64,000 bases of DNA from Physcia stellaris (GCA_018902385.1 JABSSW010000037.1:372001-436000); one strand, 5' to 3'; shown: positions 12,345 to 24,417, counted from the stretch's first letter. Notes: generated from the sequence alone by a model not told the origin. Numbers and translations are program-made.

Positions 12345-13136
12345 TCAGATGGGTTTGATCTAGATCAACCAGCGAGTATTAGCGTGCTAGTTCTAGATTG
12401 ACCAAGACTAGTCGGGCAGACCTTGAAATGTAGCGAAATCAACGAAAAGACAAGAGCCTTGAGGTCTTGCACGAGATAGTAAAACACACGGAGTCCTTCT
12501 GGATCTGCGGATTCTGTGACATCGACAAGAGAGCCGATTTTCGCCGTCTATGCTGCCGGTTAACCACACCTCTATGTGGTAGGGATCGGACGAACCTCGA
12601 AAGAGATGTGTTCGTTTCCCAGCCTAATCTCGAGTTCTTGTCGGCCATCCTTGTTCTTCTCGGGCCACTTCGAATCATCTTCCCTTGAACGCGTCAGGGA
12701 ATCTGCATCGATAGCTTCGTAGCTGGGAGGATATACTTCATGATCTCGCTATCTTTGACGATGCGCTTGATCTCGTCAATCAACAGGGAGCTGACACACA
12801 CTATAACTGAATGAGCGACTCCCAGAAAGTCAGTCCACGTTTTGATACGCACTTTCTTTTCGAATTAGAGAGTCGTTGCGATAATTGGAATTGTTGGCAT
12901 AGCGTGCCGATGCACTGCGACCGTCTCCGAGACTACGAAAATCAAATTCTACATGATCTAGGTGTAAGACAAAGTTATTGCAGGATCGAGAGATGTGCTT
13001 TCACCTAAGAATTCATGACCAAATCGACCAGAGTGCCCGGAGCTGAATAGAGACCCATTAATAGCTTTCGCGGTGGTCGGGCCAGGCAGTTCACTTACTA
13101 ATATCGAATATAAAACGGCTCACTGTTGGCTGACAT
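12345..13136 (-). CDS. MAGO: Mago nashi, exon junction complex core protein
   Basis: Reconstructed from seven short exons (minus strand): 13099-13136, 13005-13042, 12853-12948, 12737-12800, 12596-12683, 12422-12547 and 12345-12359. All splice phases close, giving 154 aa, the usual Mago length. Diagnostic segments are [85 protein letters not shown] and the terminal HFKIKPI, whose last four residues come from a 15-nt final exon. Introns are 48-62 nt. Mago pairs with Y14/Rbm8 in the exon junction complex, deposited on spliced mRNA and used in mRNA localisation, export and decay. No single frame is long enough to show the gene, so simple ORF scans miss it. Confidence 0.94.
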
Positions 13137-13609
13137 GCTGTAAGAGGATATCAGATTTACCTGAAAATCGAACCCACGGATATAAACGTCAAGAAAGGCA
13201 ACTGAAGCTATTCGTAACGTACGCTTAGGGCGGCTCAAGCACCTCGGCCCACGGGTGCTGTCGAAGCGGTTTCGGCTGCTTGGCCCGATGGCCGTCTAAA
13301 GAACACAACGCCAAACTCAACAACTGCTATGGACAGGTATACGAGTGCAATAATATCCTGAATGCCCAACCTCCATGTCACTCGTTACCCTTCGCGAGGT
13401 TACTGCAATACCGATCGTGCCACCGAGGGCCTAACGATCCTAACCTTGGTCCTGGTAGCTTTACCCTGAGCAAATCCACAACTTGGATCTCCAGCGGACG
13501 GGGAGGTGTACCTACCATTGCGGACGACTTGTAACACTCGGCGCTCTGCCGTCACTCTCGAAGACTTCAAGAAGGCGGCGAATCCAGCCTCCCAGGCTGG
13601 CTTCATAAC
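13137..13609. other. Shared upstream region of MAGO and coatomer beta
   Basis: A divergent 473-bp intergenic region that must hold the promoters of both genes. I see no gene in it. Confidence 0.5.
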
Positions 13610-16600
13610 ATGGCGACCTTCTTGGAACACGCCTATAGCGTGGTCCACCAAGACAACACCGCAGATCAACCGACCCTGCAGGAGCTTCGTACACAGCTAG
13701 AGAAAGGCAACGATGAGCAAAAGATCGACACTATGAAGCGAATTCTGACCATCATGCTTAACGGCGATGCGATGCCGCAGCTGCTAATGCATATTATACG
13801 GTTCATAATGCCTTCCAAGAGCAAGCCTCTCAAGAAACTACTCTACTTCTACTACGAAATATGTCCAAAGCTAGATGTTGGAGGAAAGTTGAAGCAAGAG
13901 ATGATACTGGTTTGGTATGAAACCTCGAATAACGCCTTTCAGATCCAATTGTTGATTGAGTTTCAAGCAATGGCATCCGAAACGATCTTCAACACCCGAA
14001 CGAGTATATCAGGGGCAACACACTTCGCTTTCTTTGCAAGCTAAGGGAATCCGAGCTGATTGAGCCGCTGCTGACCCCAGCACGCTCGTGCCTGGAACAC
14101 CGTCACGCTTATGTGCGAAAAAATGCTGTCTTCGCCGTCTCTTCAATATACCACCATTCCGAATCTCTAATACCAGATGCTCCTGAGCTCATACAAGCCT
14201 TCCTTGAGACTGAGAGCGATCACACCTGTAAGCGCAATGCTTTCGCAGCACTTTCTGCCATGAGCCATGAGAAGGCGTTGGAATATCTCAGTGGCGCTCT
14301 GGATGGCATACCAAATGCGGACGAGTTACTCCAGCTTGTCGAACTTGAGTTCATCCGGAAGGATGCTGTACAAAATGCTCAGAATAAGGTAAAAGTCATA
14401 CGCTTGTTTTACTATCCTCAACGCTCAATTGTCTCCTAGGCTAGGTACCTACGCTTGATCTTCGACCTCTTAGAAGCTGGAGCGACTACTGTAGTTTACG
14501 AAGCCGCCTCTTCACTCACGTCGCTTACAAACAATCCAGTCGCAGTCAAGGCTGCTGCCACAAAATTCATTGAGCTCAGTATCAAGGAAGCAGACAACAA
14601 TGTCAAGCTCATAGTGTTGGATCGTGTAGATCAGTTGAGACAACGAAACGAGGGCGTTTTAGATGACCTCACCATGGAGATCCTGCGTGTTTTGTCGAGT
14701 CCGGACATTGATGTGCGAAAGAAGGCACTCAACCTTGCCTTGGGGATGGTCTCAAGTAAGAATGTTGAAGAAGTCGTAATGCTCTTGAAGAAAGAGTTGT
14801 CGAAAACGTTGGATGAACAATACGAAAAAGTAATACATTCAATACTCATCTAGTCTATACGTTCGATAAGCTGACCTCCCCTGTAGAACAACGAATACCG
14901 GCAACTGCTAATCCACTCCATACACCAATGCGCTATTAAATTCTCCGAAGTAGCGGCCTCCGTAGTGGAGCTGCTCATGGACTTCATCGCTGATTTCAAC
15001 GCTACCTCAGCCGTGGATGTGATATCATTTGTCAAGGAAGTGGTGGAGAAATTTCCCCAGCTACGACCAACTATCGTGGAGCGACTTGTGTCAACCTTGA
15101 GTGAAGTTCGAGCGGGCAAGGTCTACCGAGGAGCTCTCTGGATTGTCGGCGAGTATTCCTTAGAAGCGAGCGACATTCGCGAGGCATGGAAGCGCATTCG
15201 GACTAGTCTAGGGGAGATTCCGATCCTCTCGTCAGAGCAGCGCCTGCTTGACGAAGTTCCTGAGGACTCAAAGGAAACCCCCAAAGAACAGGTCAACGGG
15301 CACGCCAAGCCGTCTGCGCCAACAGGATCACGCAAGGTTTTGGCGGATGGAACATATGCCACCGAGAGTGCCCTTACAAGTCAATCAAGCGCCGCTGCTA
15401 AATTGGAAGCAGTGAAGGCGGCCCAGAAGCCGCCACTTCGACAGCTCATACTTGATGGAGACTTCTATCTTGCGTCGGTGTTATCTTCTACCCTAACCAA
15501 GCTTGTCATGCGCCATGCTGAGATATCGCAAGACGAGAAGAGGACTAACGCTCTACGGGCAGAAGCTATGCTGATCATGATTTCTATCATCAGAGTTGGC
15601 CAGTCCCAATTTGTCAAGGCTCCAATAGATGAAGATTCTGTCGACAGGATCATGTCTTGCGTAAGATCACTTGCTGAGTTTGCACAGAAGAAGGATCTCG
15701 AGACTGTATTCTTGAACGATACGAGGAAGGCCTTCCGCGCTATGGTACAAGTCGAAGAAAAGAAAAGAGCTGCTAAGGAGGCCGACGAGAAAGCGAAGTC
15801 AGCTGTGCAAGTGGATGACGTCGTCTCGATAAGGCAGTTGGCCAAGAAAAGCACAGGCGATGGTTCCGATGCATTCGATATGGATCTTGAAAAGGCAACA
15901 GGTGGCGATTCAGCCTCAGAGGATCTGTCATCGAAGCTCAGTAGAGTCGTGCAGTTAACAGGCTTCTCGGACCCTGTCTACGCTGAAGCGTATGTCCAGG
16001 TTCATCAGTTTGACATTGTCCTCGATGTCCTCCTTGTCAACCAGACTGGCGAGACATTGCAGAATCTCTCTGTTGAATTTGCAACCCTAGGGGATCTCAA
16101 GGTTGTCGAGCGACCAACTACGCAGAATCTTGGTGCACGAGATTTCCAGAACGTCCAAAGCACTATCAAGGTCTCGTCTACCGACACTGGCGTCATATTT
16201 GGCAACGTCGTGTACGACGGCTCGAGCTCAACAGAGAGCAACGTGGTCATCCTCAATGATGTCCACGTGAACATTATGGACTACATCCAGCCGGCACACT
16301 GCAGCGAGACCCAGTTCCGAACAATGTGGACAGAGTTCGAATGGGAGAACAAGGTCAACATCAACTCCAAGGCCAAGTCCTTGCGGGAATTCCTTTCGCA
16401 GCTGATGGCTTGCACCAACATGACATGCTTGACTCCGGAAGCTTCGATGAAGGGCGATTGTCAATTCCTTAGTGCTAATCTCTATGCACGCAGTGTTTTC
16501 GGTGAGTGCGCCCTGAATGAAGGAATTTGGGTACAGTCTGCTGACGTCATGCAGGTGAGGATGCTTTGGCCAATCTGAGTATCGAGAAAGAGGGCGAGAA

Positions 16601-16703
16601 CGGGCCTGTGACTGGTTTCGTACGTATAAGAAGTCGCTCGCAGGGTCTCGCTTTGAGTCTTGGGTCACTGAAGGGCTTGAATAAGGTTGGCGGGTCCACG
16701 TAA
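13610..16703 (+). CDS. SEC26: Coatomer subunit beta (beta-COP)
   Basis: Five exons: 13610-13914, 13968-14388, 14440-14829, 14887-16501 and 16555-16703, giving 959 aa, typical of beta-COP. The N-terminal adaptin-like helical solenoid is clear ([70 protein letters not shown]). A charged linker with Lys/Glu-rich sequence around the middle precedes the C-terminal appendage region ([42 protein letters not shown]). Beta-COP is part of the F-subcomplex of COPI, which coats Golgi-to-ER and intra-Golgi vesicles. It binds Arf1-GTP and cargo and is essential in yeast. It lies head-to-head with MAGO. Confidence 0.96.
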
Positions 16704-17163
16704 TGGTAATGAGTGGGCGATCGGGGCAGTCGTGAAGACGGCATGGGAGACTTCACCACAACGGATCAGTATTCGAGCGAGCATCCTAGTATCACATATC
16801 ACGCGAATGCGAGTTGAGATATGAGGGCACTTGGGGTTCATGGGTGATGGTTGTATGGTTCATGGGTCAAGGGTCAAAGACCTTGTCGATATGTGTGTTC
16901 ACGTGCAGCATCCAGCATAGCATATCATAGCTATATCGAGACTGTGGTGCCAAAGAAGAATCGGAAGGCCTCATGGTGTCGTGAGGCATTCAAAATGAAC
17001 AAGTCACGCCAAGAGATCACGCCAAGAGATCACGCCAAGAGGTCCCGGTCCGTGAAACCGTGGTTGAGACTTGAGGCTCGCAAGGGTTCGGCATCCTCAG
17101 CCTTGTTCTGGTCACACAAAGGTACCTAAGCATCACTAAGTATGTTGCTGGTGTTGCCGATAT
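16704..17163. other. Intergenic between coatomer beta and sphingoid kinase
   Basis: No gene seen. A short tandem repeat is present: the unit gagatcacgccaa occurs at about 17014-17040 with a partial upstream copy. Confidence 0.4.
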
Positions 17164-19034
17164 ATGGCTCCCCCGTCTTACTCTGGTAGCAATCCTTTCA
17201 GTGATCCTGTAGAGCAGGTTGTTGGGAGTGACTCGCTTGAGGACTCTGTGCTTGTGGTGGGCAGAGACGCCTCGCTGACATTAGCCACCGACTCTCTCAT
17301 CGTGTTGGGTACAGATTCGGTGGTAACCCAGTCTTATGGTCCACAAAGTTGATACTGCTGCAGACGCAAATCTAAGGAGACGAAAGACAATCAACTGCTG
17401 TGGTCTGTTCCCGGCCGACAGCAAGACAACTCAAGCCATCCCTTTCTTCAATGTGCTCTGGGCGGAGCTCGCGGACTTTGAACTTACCGTTACCTATGCT
17501 CAGCCGACATCCAAAAACCTTGTACGAGTTGCATCAATACGTTACCTGGTTGAAAAGGCAGAGCGGCGACAAATCACTGCTTGGGTATCAAAATTGCTTG
17601 ACCGGGCTTATGGAGAATCACAGCGGAGGAAAAGGATAAAGGTACTCATTAACCCTTTTGGCGGGAAAGGAAGTGCCCAGAAATGGTATATTCGAGACAT
17701 TGAGCCCATATTTGCTGCTGCCCATTGTGTGGTTGATGTGGAAAGGACAGCCTATAGTGGACATGCTGTGGAAATCGCGGCGGAATTAGATCCGGATGCT
17801 TACGACGTCATTGCTTCTTGCTCTGGCGATGGCTTGCCACACGAAGTCTTCAATGGCTTGGGCCAAAAGCAGGATGCAAGAAAAGCACTGTCAAAAGTTG
17901 CTGTGGTACAGCTACCATGTGGAACAGGTAATGCGATGAGCTGGAATCTGAACGGCACGGATAGTACGAGTATTGCAGCTTTGAGTATCGTCAAAGGCAT
18001 AAGAACGCCTCTAGATCTTGTCTCCATAACACAAGGCGATAAGCGTACTCTCTCATTTCTTTCACAGGCAGTGGGTATCGTGGCAGAAGTTGACCTTGGA
18101 ACCGAACATATACGGTGGATGGGAAGCGCCCGATTCACGTATGGATTCTTAGTCCGACTCCTTAGGAAAACCGTCTGTATGTGTTTCTGGAGCCTGCTCT
18201 CGTTTCTCAGGGTTTAGTTGAGACTTTGGTGGGGAGAATTTGTTCAAAAACTACCTTTCGCCTTGTAGCTCAACGCTCACCGGACAATGGAAATGCTGAC
18301 ATGGAGTCTACGGGTAGATCCTGCCGATATCGCCATCAAAGTGGAGATTCCTACGAAGGCTGCAATAAGGGAGCATTATCGGAAAGAGCTCAGTAACCGC
18401 TCGGATTTCGATTCCCGCCGTGAGCTCAGCCCAGCTGAAGATGATTCACTCCCTGCACTCAGGTACGGTTCCATAAAGGAAACCCTACCTTCGGATTGGT
18501 CCCTACTCCCCTACGATAAGCTAGGCAACTTCTACTCTGGCAATAGTAGGTATTCTCCGGAGCGTTTATTCCTTTGCTAGATTCGATATAGAGCTAAAAG
18601 ACAGTTGACACAAGCCGTTCCACCATGAGACATATCGCATCCTAGCGTTTATCTAAGATTAGAAATGCTGACTCCAAATCACAATAGTGGCTTTCATGGC
18701 GCCTGATGCGAATTTTTTCCCTGCCGCCCTACCGAACGATGGCTGTGCCGACCTTGTGACCGTTGATGGTGACATCAGCCGATCTGCGGCTATCAAATCA
18801 CTAATGGCTGTAGAAAACGACACCTTCTTCGACATGTTGCATGTAAATTACCGGAAGATCAGTGGATATAGGATTGTGCCCAAGGGACAATGCACTGGGT
18901 ATATTAGCATTGACGGCGAGAGGGTTCCGTTCGAACCCTTCCAAGCGGAAGTGCATAGAGGTCTTGGGACTGTATTGAGTCGGAGTGGGCATCTGTACGA
19001 GGCGAAAGGCGTGGCAACTATTACCGGCGATTGA
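17164..19034 (+). CDS. LCB4: Sphingoid long-chain base kinase (DAG-kinase fold)
   Basis: Four exons: 17164-17308, 17364-18176, 18318-18545 and 18688-19034 (510 aa). Introns 2 and 3 are unusually long for this window (141 and 142 nt). The DAG-kinase catalytic domain is shown by the glycine-rich loop LINPFGGKGSA (about residues 143-153), the nucleotide-binding SGDG motif (about 202-205) and PCGTGNAMSWNL (about 233). The C-terminal sphingosine-kinase-type half includes AVGIVAEVDLGTEHIRWMG and a final RVPFEPFQAEVH. Family role: ATP-dependent phosphorylation of sphingosine, dihydrosphingosine or phytosphingosine to the 1-phosphate, at ER/Golgi/plasma membranes. The start is the ATG at 17164; the first intron (GTACAG...GCAG) restores the family sequence LIVLDANLRRRK. 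Confidence 0.92.
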
Positions 19035-19189
19035 ATCATCAGAAGCCGTTCCACTCCGTCCTTTCAGAAAGCTGCGTTGGTTCAAGCTTCTCAAGCTCAA
19101 ACAGCGTGGGTAGATTAAATACATGGTTCGGTTGAAGCAGCATCGTGCAAGACGCCATTCATCCGGCGTAATACCAAAGATGTTTACCT

Positions 19190-19995
19190 TCAATCTCCTA
19201 AACCTTCCCACTCCTCGCGGCCGCCTTCATGATGATTATCTGAGTGGAGCCCAAGTTCGTTTCTGCTGGGGTTGTCATTCTCCTCCATCCAGTCGCTCAA
19301 CCTTTCGTCGCCCAGTACAGCCTTTGCTCTTTTCCTGAGCACCTTAGTCTTCCCACTCTCAGCAGCCTTCTGCACAGGCTTCATCACTTCGACCAACACT
19401 TTTCGATCAATCTTCTCCACCACGCCTTCCAATCCATCAATCCAGACATCCAACACATGATACCTCAATCCATCTGGGACCTTCCCTCCTCGCCCGTTTT
19501 GCATATCATCGACACCACCTACTGTAAGTGGACCCCATTCAGAGTCACCAACCAGACTCAGGAAAGCTTCTAATAGGCCTGTATCCCATTCACGGTTATG
19601 TAGATACATGAATGATGAGGCGACATAGTATCGTATCAGAAGGAGGTATTTGTCCAGCCGCAAGGAAGGTATCGAACTGAAATTGGTGCCGATAGTCTGC
19701 CAAAAGGCGAACAGGAACGGTATGAATGTCTGGGTTGGTAACGATAACAGTAGCGAGGCAAGGGAAGAGCACAGACGTTGTTGAGGTAACGGAGACGCCG
19801 TGTGATGGATGCCTGTCATTCTAGTTCAGACTTATCAAGGAAGGAGAACACAGGGAGGTCAGGTAAAGTGAGTGTTTCAGATAGGACTTACAGTAGAAGA
19901 GGCCTTTCCAAATTTTGAGAAGATCGAGTTCGGTGAGGGTGTGGCTTGCCTGGAGATAGGTCTGGAGGGATGAGAGAGCTTTTTCCCGGGTTGAC
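19190..19995 (-). CDS. RRP1: Rrp1/Nop52 ribosome biogenesis protein, first exon unresolved
   Basis: Two exons are clear on the minus strand: 19892-19995 and 19190-19812, joined by an intron that ends ACAG (phase 1). The upstream exon reads STREKALSSLQTYL...ELDLLKIWKGLFYC, the classic start of the Nop52 domain. The second carries QQRLCSSLASLLLSLP, FLFAFWQTIGTNFS, LRLDKYLLLIRYYV and ends EEWEGLGD. Rrp1 is a nucleolar factor needed for 27S pre-rRNA processing and 60S assembly. Exon 2 opens in phase 2, so a short first exon encoding the initiator Met must lie upstream of 19995. I could not find an unambiguous one in 20000-20400. It is convergent with the sphingoid kinase. Confidence 0.88.
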
Positions 19996-19999
19996 CTGT

Positions 20000-21130
20000 C
20001 TATGGAATTGAATTAGCTTCGTGTGGTCATCTCCTGCTTCGTGTCTCGTTTCTCAAAAAGAAGGGCTACCCATGTAAGAACGCAGAAGCTGAACTTTGTA
20101 TATCATACGCGTCGATTGCTCGCCAAGTATGAGGAATTCGAAAGCGAGATAATCAATATGCGACGAAGGACGTTGGGGAATCGCTTATCCCTTTGCTCTG
20201 ACAAGAGGTGGTGCTACTTTGCGTGGGAAGATCCTCATGGAGAGTCTTCCATCAAGTAAGGAAATCAAATAGGAAAGATCCATCCTCATTACATCGTCAT
20301 CTTATGCTCCAAAGGTGGTCATGAATGTTGTCGATGACCAAAGATGAAGGTCTGTCTTCATTTGGTGCGAGTACTTTGGCGGCGAAATTTTCTTCCAGGA
20401 CAAGACATTGTAGCTAGTGGTGGATGTTTTCGCTGTGAGTGCGAAACCTTCAAATGTATCACGGTATGACTATTTTGTACCGACGGAAAGATTAGAAACA
20501 CGATGTTGAAACGAGGCATCTAAAAGATACGAAAGAGGGAAAGCATGAAATCATCTTAACCAGCTGAAGGGAAGTCTCCTTTCGAGAAGAGGATTCATGT
20601 AGGAACGACAGCCAACGAAATTGCTTGCGCCCTTACCACTTGCTGCTAGTTCTCTGACGAAAGTCATTCGCTCTATCTCTACCTCCATACTGTCACTCGA
20701 CTCTATTTACAGGTGATGAGAAATGCAAAAGTCTGCATCCGCAGTCAAATATTTTAAAGTAGGGGTTGATTATTGTAGCGCCGGGCGATCGGCTACTGCG
20801 GCTAATCGGCCAATGAAGAGCATTTAGCGCTTCGCACGAGCGAGATAAGATACCATACATTGATACCGAAGCGCAATCTCGACAACGTAAGTGATGTGAT
20901 ACTTGCAAGTCTATATCGGAAACCACTTGATCAAAAGAATCAAATAGTTGAGCTTTGATATAGTATATTTGATGTTGATGATTGTAAGGCGCTCAGGGTC
21001 CAGGCCAGCAGGGCAATGCGGCCGGATTTTGATAGAATCACATCAAGCAGTTCGGTCACCGATGAGAAGATCATCCGATCACATCAATCACTGACCTTCC
21101 ATTCAATATCATAAGCTTATAATTTCCGAT
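20000..21130. other. Intergenic, likely holding the RRP1 first exon and promoter
   Basis: No full gene seen. GC content falls steadily towards 21100. The missing first exon of RRP1 should be in the left part. Confidence 0.35.
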
Positions 21131-21720
21131 ATGCCTCGGGATGTGTGTACGATTGAACAGATTAATTGATTATATAATTGAAGATTTGCAAGACAGTTAG
21201 CTCTGCAATTATTAATATTTATTATTGTTTTCTGCTATATATTTCTGATATCACATCTCACGAGTCTTACAATCATAATGTATAATAATAGAAGACAATA
21301 GTACATAAATCACAATATAGAATGATATTAAAATTACTAATATAGTGAAAATATTTATATAAATTTGAAAATAATATAATAATCTAAAAATTAAATATTA
21401 TATATGATTTAATGTATCATTCTCATAAAATTTTATGTGCTGAAAGTTATTTAAAGACTCATCAAATTCTTGAGTAAAGATCTGTTTTAAAACGTTATTA
21501 AATTACATACTATTTGTTTTTAACGAAAACTAAATATCATATGAATTATAAAATGTTTATTTCACATTTTAAATTCATCATTGCAATGTTGAATAGACTG
21601 TCAATACAAACTTTTCAACTTTATTAAAACGTGAGAACATTTGCAAGGTAAGCATTATTGTATTCATTTATATCAGAGTTTTTGTGACTTTGTTAAAGTT
21701 TTTCAGCGAGATTATGGCTT
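21131..21720. repeat. Small AT-rich repeat island upstream of the SET gene
   Basis: About 600 bp with very low GC and almost no CpG. The part at about 21130-21275 matches a degenerate repeat at about 44160-44320 inside the large island: both contain gtacgattga, gattatata, ttgcaattatt and a TCACA/TCATA end in the same order. It is most likely an LTR or small transposon relic. Its ends are uncertain and I found no target duplication. The rest (21280-21720) is AT-rich without recognisable structure. Confidence 0.55.
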
Positions 21721-21760
21721 TTGTTGAAATTATGATCAAAAGACTGATTCGATCTTCTAG

Positions 21761-23322
21761 ATGTTGACTTCAACAAAGGATGTCACAAGTCGGTCAGTAA
21801 CAATTCGTTCCATTGAACAAACGCAGAAGCTACTGACGCTACTTTCAGCTCACATTTCAAGAAGTTGGATTCGGGTTCCAGCTCTGCTGACATAATCGAG
21901 ATCGAAGATGACTCGCAAACTTCTAGCTCGCTAAAGCGTCGTCGCCTGCAGTCGCCGCTTACACCCTCCAGCAAACGCCGCAGTGTGTCTCACGATCAAA
22001 ATTCCGATGTAGTAATAATAGAGGACTACTCTACTCTCCGTAAGACAAGACTTCGTCCAGTTTGTATTGAAACTTAGCGCTAAACTCAATAGCTCTTCTC
22101 AATGGGCCGTCATCCCCAGTCCCTGCTCATGGTCAGCAAATTTTCAACCGATTAATCAAACCGGAAGTACATCTGGCCACGAGTAACTCCACATCACGAG
22201 TTGCTTTGGATGGCGGCGCTTTGCGCAAACAATTCCTTCATAATTTGCACAGCCTCGTGGGGCCGACAGTCACCGTCTTTAACGACATAGATCATACCTC
22301 TCCGCCCTCTAAATTCCGATTCATCAACGAAAACGTTCTTGGCGAAGGTGTCACTCCTGCATCTTCGGAGTGGGTAGCCGGTTGCAATTGCAGAAAGGAC
22401 AATGGTCGGCACATGGGTTGCGAGCATCTATCCTGCGAATGCGTGCAATTTTCGGATCCTGATGATAATGGACGATTACATTTTCCATATTCGGGAGCCG
22501 CGCACAATTTAGGATGTTTACGCGGGGTGTATTTGAAATTGCGAAATCACATTTACGAGTGCAATGACATGTGCAACTGTGATAATAACTGCAAAAATCG
22601 ACTGGTACAGCATGGCCGGCAAATACCATTGGAGATATTCAAAACTCGAGATCGAGGATGGGGCTAGTATTATGTTCTTCAAAATAATGTGTTTATGCTT
22701 ATTATTACTCTTAGGTCTGCGATGTCCCATGAAGCTTCTCAGAGGTCAGTTCATCGACACCTATCGAGGGGAAGTCATTACCAACGAAGAATCCAATCGT
22801 CGTGGTCGCGAAAGAGCTCGTGACCTTAATGCCGACAATTATCTGTTCGGACTTGATAAGTTCTGTGAGCCCGAGACAATCACGAAGGCTGAATTTAAAG
22901 AGAAATATCCAGATAAAAAGATTTGGCATCGAGCAATGATCAAGAGCGGGGACTATCGGATTACGACTAATGCGAAAGGAGAGAAGCTGTATCTCAACCC
23001 GGGCTATGTTGATCCGATGTACAGCATCGACAGTAAAGACATGGGAGGTCCTACTCGCTTCATCAATCATTCCTGCGACCCTAATTGTGCGATTTACACC
23101 GTGTCAAACAACCATGCAGACACCAATTTGTACGATGTGGCTTTCTTCACTACGGAAGACATTCCTGCTGGAACGGAACTCACATTTGATTACAAGGATG
23201 ACGATGACAGATTGAAGATTACAGATGCTATGGCGAATGAGATGGAAAGGGAAAACGGGGAAAGACCGATCAAATGCCTCTGCGGTGCAGCGGGATGCCG
23301 CGGATACTTCTTCCACTCGTAG
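21761..23322 (+). CDS. DIM5: Histone H3 lysine-9 methyltransferase, DIM-5/Clr4/KMT1 type
   Basis: Four exons: 21761-21792, 21849-22039, 22093-22662 and 22715-23322 (466 aa). The N-terminal 120 residues are acidic/basic low complexity. The pre-SET Zn3Cys9 cluster is visible as CNCRKDNGRHMGCEHLSCEC and ECNDMCNCDNNC. The SET domain has the catalytic/AdoMet motifs RFINHSCDPNC and ELTFDYKDDDD. The post-SET zinc site is CLCGAAGC, as in DIM-5. No chromodomain is seen, again as in DIM-5 and unlike Clr4. Family role: H3K9 trimethylation, which in Neurospora directs DNA methylation of RIP-mutated repeats. Intron 3 begins with GC (22663) instead of GT; no GT alternative keeps the frame. The first exon rests on a GTCAGT donor with a perfect CTGAC branch site, so the start is moderately sure. 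Confidence 0.93.
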
Positions 23323-23943
23323 GTGGCGGGACTCCGAGACCGCTATAATGTCCGGGCACATGTTAGGCTACTCTTAGCCTAACGAAGATCGGTAATATTC
23401 ACCTTAACGGAACAGCATTATTGGGGCATTGAAGGTGGTATAGTGTAATGCTCTGAGGTTTGAAAGCTAGACTCGCGAGAGCATCGACTTTGATGAGCAT
23501 TCTATGGGATGTCGGGCTGAATGATAGAAGTTATATCAATCTGCTCACGTTGCAGAATGAGCAGGAACCTTTCAATGCTTCGCTCTTTGTGGATCATCAA
23601 TCATCATTTCGACTCGATTGGAGTTAATGCCAATATCGTACCGCTCTCGCAAATAGATATACAGCGTGGTTAATGACATGAATAAGAGAAATTGAGATGT
23701 CCTCTGGAGCTCGAAACCTTCGGTCATTCCCCACAAAAGCTGTCAGTATCAATCTTACCCTTTTCTGTGTCATAGATACAGGAGGCTGAAAGAGCGAGTG
23801 GAATGTCACAGGCATTAAACATTCTTCATTACTATTTCGAGCTTATCACTGGTGCCATTATATCTCTATAACCATCAAGGCTTTTCCTACTCTTCTTTTC
23901 CATTTCTCCAAACCTTCCGTTTATCCCATCTAGTCGAACCTGT
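23323..23943. other. Intergenic, no gene seen
   Basis: About 620 bp between the SET methyltransferase stop and the end of the small minus-strand gene. No coding or RNA feature recognised. Confidence 0.4.
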
Positions 23944-24417
23944 CTAAAGCCGTCCGTTCAACACTTCGCCAATTCCCGGAATCACATAATCCCCCTCCAG
24001 CTCCGCCCCTCTGGGCTCCATTATACCCTCAACATCTTCCTCAAAGCTTCCCAAGAGCCTTTCTCTTGCGCTTCCTCTAGCCTTTCTCCTCTGGGTCAGC
24101 ACACTGTTGATACTTTGTGCACTTCATGTACTATCAATTGAAGTTTTTGATATTGGAGTTGTGGCCACAGTCGACACACAGGACGAGCTAGAATTGGTCT
24201 GAGGAAAGGCTGGCCGCGTTGGCGTCGGAGTCGGTGGGAAAATCGATATTGAGGGAACCACGAGCGAGTCCGGGCTAGAAGTCAGTAGTGAATTGGAACG
24301 CGTGTAGGAAGGATGTGGCGTGGCGGGGTGCTTCAGGTTTGCAGGAGATGACGGAGAAGAGGCCGTAGGCGGAGAGCGGTGAAGGCGGAGGGTGCGGTCT
24401 AAAAAGTGAGAGCGCAT
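23944..24417 (-). CDS. Small Ser/Pro-rich protein of unknown function
   Basis: ATG at 24417 with A at -3 (context CAACAATGCG). Exon 1 (24132-24417, 95 codons) starts MRSHFLDRTLRLHRSPP and is Ser/Thr/Pro-rich. The frame meets TGA at 24124-24126, but an intron with donor GTACAT at 24131 and a CTGAC branch site fits well. Two acceptors 2 nt apart are possible. CTAG at 24077 gives a tail ending SWEALRKMLRV with stop at 24021 (113 aa). CTAGAG at 24075 keeps the original frame, which stays open to a stop at 23944 and ends GDYVIPGIGEVLNGRL (138 aa). I cannot decide between them. No domain recognised. Confidence 0.45.

Noticed and set aside
17014-17040. Short tandem repeat (gagatcacgccaa) as a CRISPR-like array
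   Set aside because: Only two to three contiguous copies without spacers, in a fungal genome.
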